Part shown: one piece after another, positions 15,711 through 19,613 of the stretch
Numbering within the stretch: position 1 is the stretch's first letter
Layout of the letters: each line of letters starts with the position of its first letter
NCBI GenBank assembly: GCA_002478115.1
Contig: DLMH01000067.1
Location: forward strand, 1-19,613
DNA from: Candidatus Acidiferrum typicum
GTDB taxonomy: Bacteria; Acidobacteriota; Terriglobia; Acidiferrales; UBA7541
Direction: 5' to 3'
DNA: 19,613 nt
Notes under the pieces: model-generated
What the model saw: the letters and a program-made list of their open reading frames with translations, nothing else
The model's database searches: none
What the model was told of the DNA's origin: nothing
Position numbers and translations under genes: made by a program

Positions 15711-15759
15711 CTAACAGCCTGTGGTGGAAGGTACCGACCACTGCGCAACTGCCACTCAT
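15711..15759 (-). pseudogene. 5' part of a short gene interrupted by the IS701 element
   Basis: On the - strand an ATG at 15757-15759 is preceded by a strong ribosome site (GGAGGTG at 15767-15773, 8 bp spacing). Fifteen codons (MSGSCAVVGTFHHRL) lead straight into the IS target site. After removal of the IS the frame continues with LGRSYYFVGADHH at 14211. The gene would be divergent from the second receptor and share its promoter region. No function is recognised. Confidence 0.45.
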
Positions 15760-15801
15760 GGATCACACCTCCGTGACCTGCGTCACAGACGCCCCCCTGA
15801 C

Positions 15802-15837
15802 TTGCAGTTGAAAATGGTTTGCAAGTATAATTGCAAA
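15802..15837 (+). promoter_or_regulatory. Promoter with overlapping palindromic operator for the second receptor
   Basis: A -35 box TTGCAG (15802-15807) and a perfect -10 box TATAAT (15826-15831) are 18 bp apart. The -10 box lies in a perfect inverted repeat, TTTGCAA (15818-15824), six bases GTATAA, TTGCAAA (15831-15837). A further TTTGCA follows at 15841. A repressor bound here would block RNA polymerase. On the opposite strand the same element reads TATACT (15829-15824), a possible -10 for the divergent interrupted gene. Confidence 0.6.
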
Positions 15838-15855
15838 TTATTTGCAGATAGCAAA

Positions 15856-18800
15856 GTGCCCGTACCTACACCAACACGAACACCGTTCCTGCGATTTCTC
15901 GCAGTGCTCTTTTTGCTAGGCCTCCTTACCGGGGTCACCGCGGGGGCTGACACTCCTTCCCTCTCTGGGACGGTGACCGATCCGAGCGGGTCTGCGATTG
16001 CGGCTGCCACGGTTGTGCTTCGCGGGCTTGATACCGGCAAGCAGCAAACAGCCAAGACGAATCTCAAGGGCTACTACTTTTTCATAGCCCCTTCGGGCCG
16101 GTACGATCTGGAAATTTCGGCCCCCTCCTTCCAACCGTTCCACCAGGTGGGACTGGTCCTGGGGGCCGCGAATCCCACGCGCGTGGACGCAAAGCTCTCT
16201 TTGGAATCGCGCGCGGAGAGTATCACCGTCGTGGAGGAGGGCTTTATGCTCGATTCTTCCTGCACAGAGTTAGGCCAGGAACTGGCAGAAAAGAAAATTT
16301 CTTCGGTTCCGCTGAACGGGCGCAATTTTGCGGACCTGATGAGCCTGCAACCCGGGATCGTGCCCACGAGCAGCGCCCAGCCCAATGCAGTGGTGATGTC
16401 CGGCGTGACGAGCACGCCACCTTCGGGGGACCTGGCTGCGGGAAATGTTTCCGTGAGCGGCCAAAGGGAAACTTCGAACGGGTTTGCGGTGAATGACAGC
16501 GACGTCGAGGAAGACGTGAACATGGGTACGGCGATTGTGCCGAACCTGGATTCGATTCAGGAGCTTCGCGTGCTGACCGGAAATTTCGAGGCGCAGTACG
16601 GCAACTACAGCGGTGGGCAGGTACTGCTGACGACAAAGTCCGGCACAGATGTGTTGCATGGCAGCGCGTTCGAATTTCTGCGCAACACCAATCTGGACGC
16701 GAAGAGTTATTTTTCAACGGACCGCGCGGCCTTCGATCGCAACCAATTCGGCGGCACGTTGGGTGGTCCGGTGCGCAAACAAGCCATCCATTTCTTTGCC
16801 GACTATCAGGGAACGCGCATGGCCGAGGGGATCGAAACCGGGCGGATCTCTGTTCCCGCGGAACTGGAGCGCACGGGCGATTTCTCCGACCGGGCAAGTT
16901 CCCTCTCGGGAAGCGTGAGCGGCCCGTATCTTGCGGGGCAGCTTGCGCAGAAGCTGGGCTACGCGGTGAGTTCCGGCGAGCGGTACTACTTTTCGGGCTG
17001 CACGAGCGCTGCGCAGTGTGTTTTTCCCAATGCGCAGATACCGCAGAGCGCGTGGTCGGCACCGGCGTTGGCGCTGCTGCAATACATCCCGCAAGCGAAT
17101 CAAGGCGCGACGATTTTCTCGTCATCGTCGGAAAACGAGGCGCTGCGAGACGACAAAGGCGCGATGCGGATGGACGCCACGACGCGCTGGGGAATATTTT
17201 CTGCGTATTACTTTGCGGATGACTACCGGCTGGACAATCCGTACCCGACGGGGCAGGGCGGGGCGAACGTGCCGGGGTTTAACGCCATTTCCGAAGGAAG
17301 AGCGCAACTCCTGAGCCTGGGCTTCACTAAGATATTCAGCGCGAATGCGATCAATGAGTTCCACTTCAGCTATATGCGCAACGCCGAGAATATTGGCGCG
17401 CCGGTGGGCGGCGTGGGGCCGTCGCTGGCGTCGCAGGGATTTCTTACCGGGGAGGGCACGGTGGGGATCGTGCCGCTCAACGCTTCGATTGAGGGCATCG
17501 AGAACACTTCGCTGAACAATCTGACGTTTGGCGTGGACGTTACCGGCCTGACGCAGGCGAGCAATACGTATCAGTGGTCCGACAATTTCACGAGAGTGAT
17601 TGGGCGGCACACGTGGAAATTCGGGGCCTCGTTCCACCTCGACCAGATCAACACGAATCCGGATACGGCTTCGAACGGGTCGTTTGCGTTTCGCGGCACG
17701 GAGACGGGGCTGGACTTCGCAGATTTTCTGCTGGGGGTTGCGAGCAGCTACTCGCAAGCGGACTCCAAGAGTTTTTACCCGCGGAATAAGTATGCGGGAC
17801 TATTCGCACAAGACGCCTGGCGCATTACGCCGAATCTCACGTGGAACTACGGGTTGCGGTGGGATGTGTTGCCGGCGTGGCGGGAGAAATACAATCAGTT
17901 TCCGGGACTCGAACTTGGCGAGCAGTCGCTGACGTTTCCCGGCGCTCCCGAGGGCCTGGTCTATCCGGGCGATCCTGGGGTTCCGTCAACGCTGGCTCCG
18001 ACAAAATATTCCAATTTTGCGCCGCGGCTCGGTGTAGCGTACTCGCCCCAGTTTCAGAATGGATTCCTGCACAAGCTGTTCGGCGCGGGCCACGAGACGC
18101 GGCTTGTGGCCGGATACGGCATCTTCTACACCGCGTTTGAAGGTTTGTCCGCCGGCATTATGAGCGCCAATCCGCCGTACGGCTACGATTACACGAGTCT
18201 CGCGCCTGTGCTGTTCTCCACACCGTTCGTTTCCGCCGCTAGCGGGGACGCATTTGTTCAGCCGTTTCCTTCACCGATTCCGGCGTACGGCGCTTCGCCG
18301 AGCCAGCCAAATACTAGCGTGAATTGGTCCAAGTATCTTCCGATCACAGGGGTTCCGGCGTTCGATCGGCAGAACGTTCCACCGTATGCGGAGACGTATA
18401 CGCTCGCCGTGGAACGCCAGCTCGGCAAGGATACTCTGCTGACCATGAGCTACGTGGTTTCGCAGGCACACCACCTTCTTGTCATTACTCCGGCGAACCC
18501 TGGAAACGCGGCGCTGTGCCTGAGCGTCAGCGAACTTTCCCAGGTCGCGCCCGGCAGCCCAACGTGCGGCCCGTTCAGCGAAGGAGGACTGTTCACAAAA
18601 GCCGACGGCGAAGTGGTACAAGTTCGCGGGCCGTTCAGCTCGCAGTTTGACGCGGTTACTTATCAGAAGACCATGGGTAGTTCGAATTATAATTCGATGG
18701 AAGTTAATCTTCGCCACCACAGCAAGTCATTGGAAATTCTGGCGGGTTACACCTACAGCAAATCGCTCGATGATTCTTCGAGCCTATCCGAGGAAATCAA

Positions 18801-19395
18801 TCCCATCGATCCGGGGTTAAGCAAAGCGCTCTCGGCGTTCGACCTGCGTCACAATTTCGTGGTCTCCTACAACTACAGCTTACCCAGCCACGTATTCGGC
18901 CGCGAAAATCGCTGGACCGACGGTTGGTCGCTTTCGGGCGTGACACGCGCGGCGACAGGGCTGCCCATAACCTTTTACAACAATAATGACACTTCGCTCC
19001 TCGGAAGCATTCCGAACGGGATCAACAACAATGGCCTGGATACACCCGACCGCGCCTCGGGCAATTTGCACATCAACAACAACCCGCGCAACGGACTCAC
19101 TGCCTTCAACACGTCACTTTTCTCGCTTCCGGCTCTAGGGCAATTCGGCACGGCGGCGCGGCGATTCTTCTCCGGCCCCGGAATGCTGAACTTTGACGTG
19201 GCGCTGCAAAAGAATCTGCGGCTCACGGAGTCGAAATCGCTGCAATTCCGAATGGAAACGTTCAATACATTCAATCATGCGCAGTTCTTCGGTGCCGCGT
19301 CGGTGGATGGCAACATAAGCGATTCGACGTTCGGACAAGTGGTCAACAGCATGCCGCCGCGACTTGTGCAACTCGCGGCAAAGTTTGTCTTTTGA
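15856..19395 (+). CDS. Oar-like TonB-dependent receptor with carboxypeptidase regulatory-like domain
   Basis: Second outer-membrane receptor, 1179 residues with the chosen start, almost the same length as the first. The frame is open from 15721, but the strong promoter puts the transcript start near 15838. That rules out the ATG at 15814 and favours the GTG at 15856, which leaves a compact signal peptide (FLRFLAVLFLLGLLTGVTAGA). No clear ribosome site precedes it, so this start is uncertain. Residues about 33-115 form the CarboxypepD_reg-like domain (LSGTVTDPSGSAIAAATVVL). The plug shows VPLNGRNFADLMSLQPGIVP and SIQELRVLTGNFEAQYGNYS, then GGQVLLTTKSGTDVLHGSAF. The barrel ends with LVQLAAKFVF, a C-terminal Phe suited to outer-membrane assembly. 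It has its own promoter and no enzyme genes downstream in the window, so its substrate cannot be guessed from context. Confidence 0.9.
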   Translation: MPVPTPTRTPFLRFLAVLFLLGLLTGVTAGADTPSLSGTVTDPSGSAIAAATVVLRGLDTGKQQTAKTNLKGYYFFIAPSGRYDLEISAPSFQPFHQVGLVLGAANPTRVDAKLSLESRAESITVVEEGFMLDSSCTELGQELAEKKISSVPLNGRNFADLMSLQPGIVPTSSAQPNAVVMSGVTSTPPSGDLAAGNVSVSGQRETSNGFAVNDSDVEEDVNMGTAIVPNLDSIQELRVLTGNFEAQYGNYSGGQVLLTTKSGTDVLHGSAFEFLRNTNLDAKSYFSTDRAAFDRNQFGGTLGGPVRKQAIHFFADYQGTRMAEGIETGRISVPAELERTGDFSDRASSLSGSVSGPYLAGQLAQKLGYAVSSGERYYFSGCTSAAQCVFPNAQIPQSAWSAPALALLQYIPQANQGATIFSSSSENEALRDDKGAMRMDATTRWGIFSAYYFADDYRLDNPYPTGQGGANVPGFNAISEGRAQLLSLGFTKIFSANAINEFHFSYMRNAENIGAPVGGVGPSLASQGFLTGEGTVGIVPLNASIEGIENTSLNNLTFGVDVTGLTQASNTYQWSDNFTRVIGRHTWKFGASFHLDQINTNPDTASNGSFAFRGTETGLDFADFLLGVASSYSQADSKSFYPRNKYAGLFAQDAWRITPNLTWNYGLRWDVLPAWREKYNQFPGLELGEQSLTFPGAPEGLVYPGDPGVPSTLAPTKYSNFAPRLGVAYSPQFQNGFLHKLFGAGHETRLVAGYGIFYTAFEGLSAGIMSANPPYGYDYTSLAPVLFSTPFVSAASGDAFVQPFPSPIPAYGASPSQPNTSVNWSKYLPITGVPAFDRQNVPPYAETYTLAVERQLGKDTLLTMSYVVSQAHHLLVITPANPGNAALCLSVSELSQVAPGSPTCGPFSEGGLFTKADGEVVQVRGPFSSQFDAVTYQKTMGSSNYNSMEVNLRHHSKSLEILAGYTYSKSLDDSSSLSEEINPIDPGLSKALSAFDLRHNFVVSYNYSLPSHVFGRENRWTDGWSLSGVTRAATGLPITFYNNNDTSLLGSIPNGINNNGLDTPDRASGNLHINNNPRNGLTAFNTSLFSLPALGQFGTAARRFFSGPGMLNFDVALQKNLRLTESKSLQFRMETFNTFNHAQFFGAASVDGNISDSTFGQVVNSMPPRLVQLAAKFVF

Positions 19396-19613
19396 CGACA
19401 GAGGCCTCATGCGAATGCAAGGGCACGTGGCACACCAGCGGGTTGCGCACTGAGGCACGTCGGAGGCGGCCCTCTAAGGTCTTGTGACGCATGCACTATC
19501 CCTCATCCTGGCCAGGGAGGATAAGTACTCTAGGAGCCACAAGCGGTTATGCGCAAGAACGTGGGGTAGTGGAAACGCTTTCGCCTTAGAAAGCTCATGC
19601 TTATCCGGTTGTT
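19396..19613. other. Right-edge intergenic DNA
   Basis: About 218 bases after the second receptor with no supported gene. A 10-bp palindrome CCTGGCCAGG lies at 19508-19517 and a possible LacI-type box at 19570-19583. No T-run terminator is evident. Confidence 0.4.
19570..19583. promoter_or_regulatory. Possible LacI-family (cre-like) operator
   Basis: TGGAAACGCTTTCG matches most of the LacI/CcpA-type pattern TGNAANCGNTNNCA, with a central CG and near symmetry; the last base differs. The regulated gene would be beyond the right edge. A chance match is possible. Confidence 0.25.

Noticed and set aside
14170..15726. 9-bp direct repeat CCTGTGGTG on both sides of the IS (14170-14178 and 15718-15726)
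   Set aside because: It is too far from the left IS end to be a target duplication; in the reconstructed gene it falls in the two HHR codon groups and may be chance or a small internal repeat.
19590..19613. Similarity of the right edge (GCTCAT...GGTTGTT) to the left edge (GCTCATCTGGTTGTC)
   Set aside because: It might be a second copy of the GntR-type operator region, but the sequence is cut off before the palindrome would be complete.

Overview
The window looks like chromosomal DNA of an Acidobacteriota (Terriglobia/Koribacter-like) organism. The main reason is two very large Oar-like TonB-dependent receptors, each with an N-terminal carboxypeptidase-regulatory-like domain; this family is greatly expanded in that phylum. 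The moderately high GC, the HutC-type GntR, PIG-L and ROK proteins fit. This assignment is an inference; there is no rRNA or marker gene in the window.

Region 1 (1-10847, all + strand) is a carbohydrate-use locus. In order: an operator-like palindrome at 11-22, an outer-membrane receptor (60-3593), a GntR/UTRA regulator (3615-4394), an exported GH42 beta-galactosidase-like enzyme (4419-6635), a SIS-domain phosphosugar protein (6667-7416), a Tat-exported PIG-L/LmbE protein (7432-8259), a fucose-permease-like MFS carrier (8535-9725) and a ROK protein (9879-10847). The first five genes are spaced 15-31 bp apart and look like one transcription unit. A reasonable reading is: the receptor takes a glycan across the outer membrane, the GH42 enzyme cleaves it, the MFS carrier imports the sugar, and the SIS and ROK proteins handle or sense the (amino)sugar under GntR control. 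The PIG-L and ROK proteins each lack key residues of their families, so their chemistry is uncertain.

Region 2 (11019-12745, - strand) is a GNAT acetyltransferase followed by an ACS-type MFS transporter, coupled by an ATGA start/stop overlap. Immediately upstream is the 3' stub of a short-chain dehydrogenase, so this was probably once a three-gene unit.

Region 3 (about 12775-15760) is a graveyard of mobile DNA. It holds the SDR stub fused to a piece of an unrelated gene, the 3' end of a degenerate group II intron (maturase C-terminus plus domain V, - strand) and an IS701-family insertion sequence with perfect terminal repeats (14212-15710). The IS has landed inside a short - strand gene whose reading frame is restored when the IS is removed.

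Region 4 (15802-19395, + strand) is a second Oar-like receptor. It has a good sigma70-type promoter whose -10 box lies inside a perfect inverted repeat, probably an operator shared with the divergent interrupted gene. The last about 220 bases hold no gene I can support, only a possible LacI-type box near the right edge.
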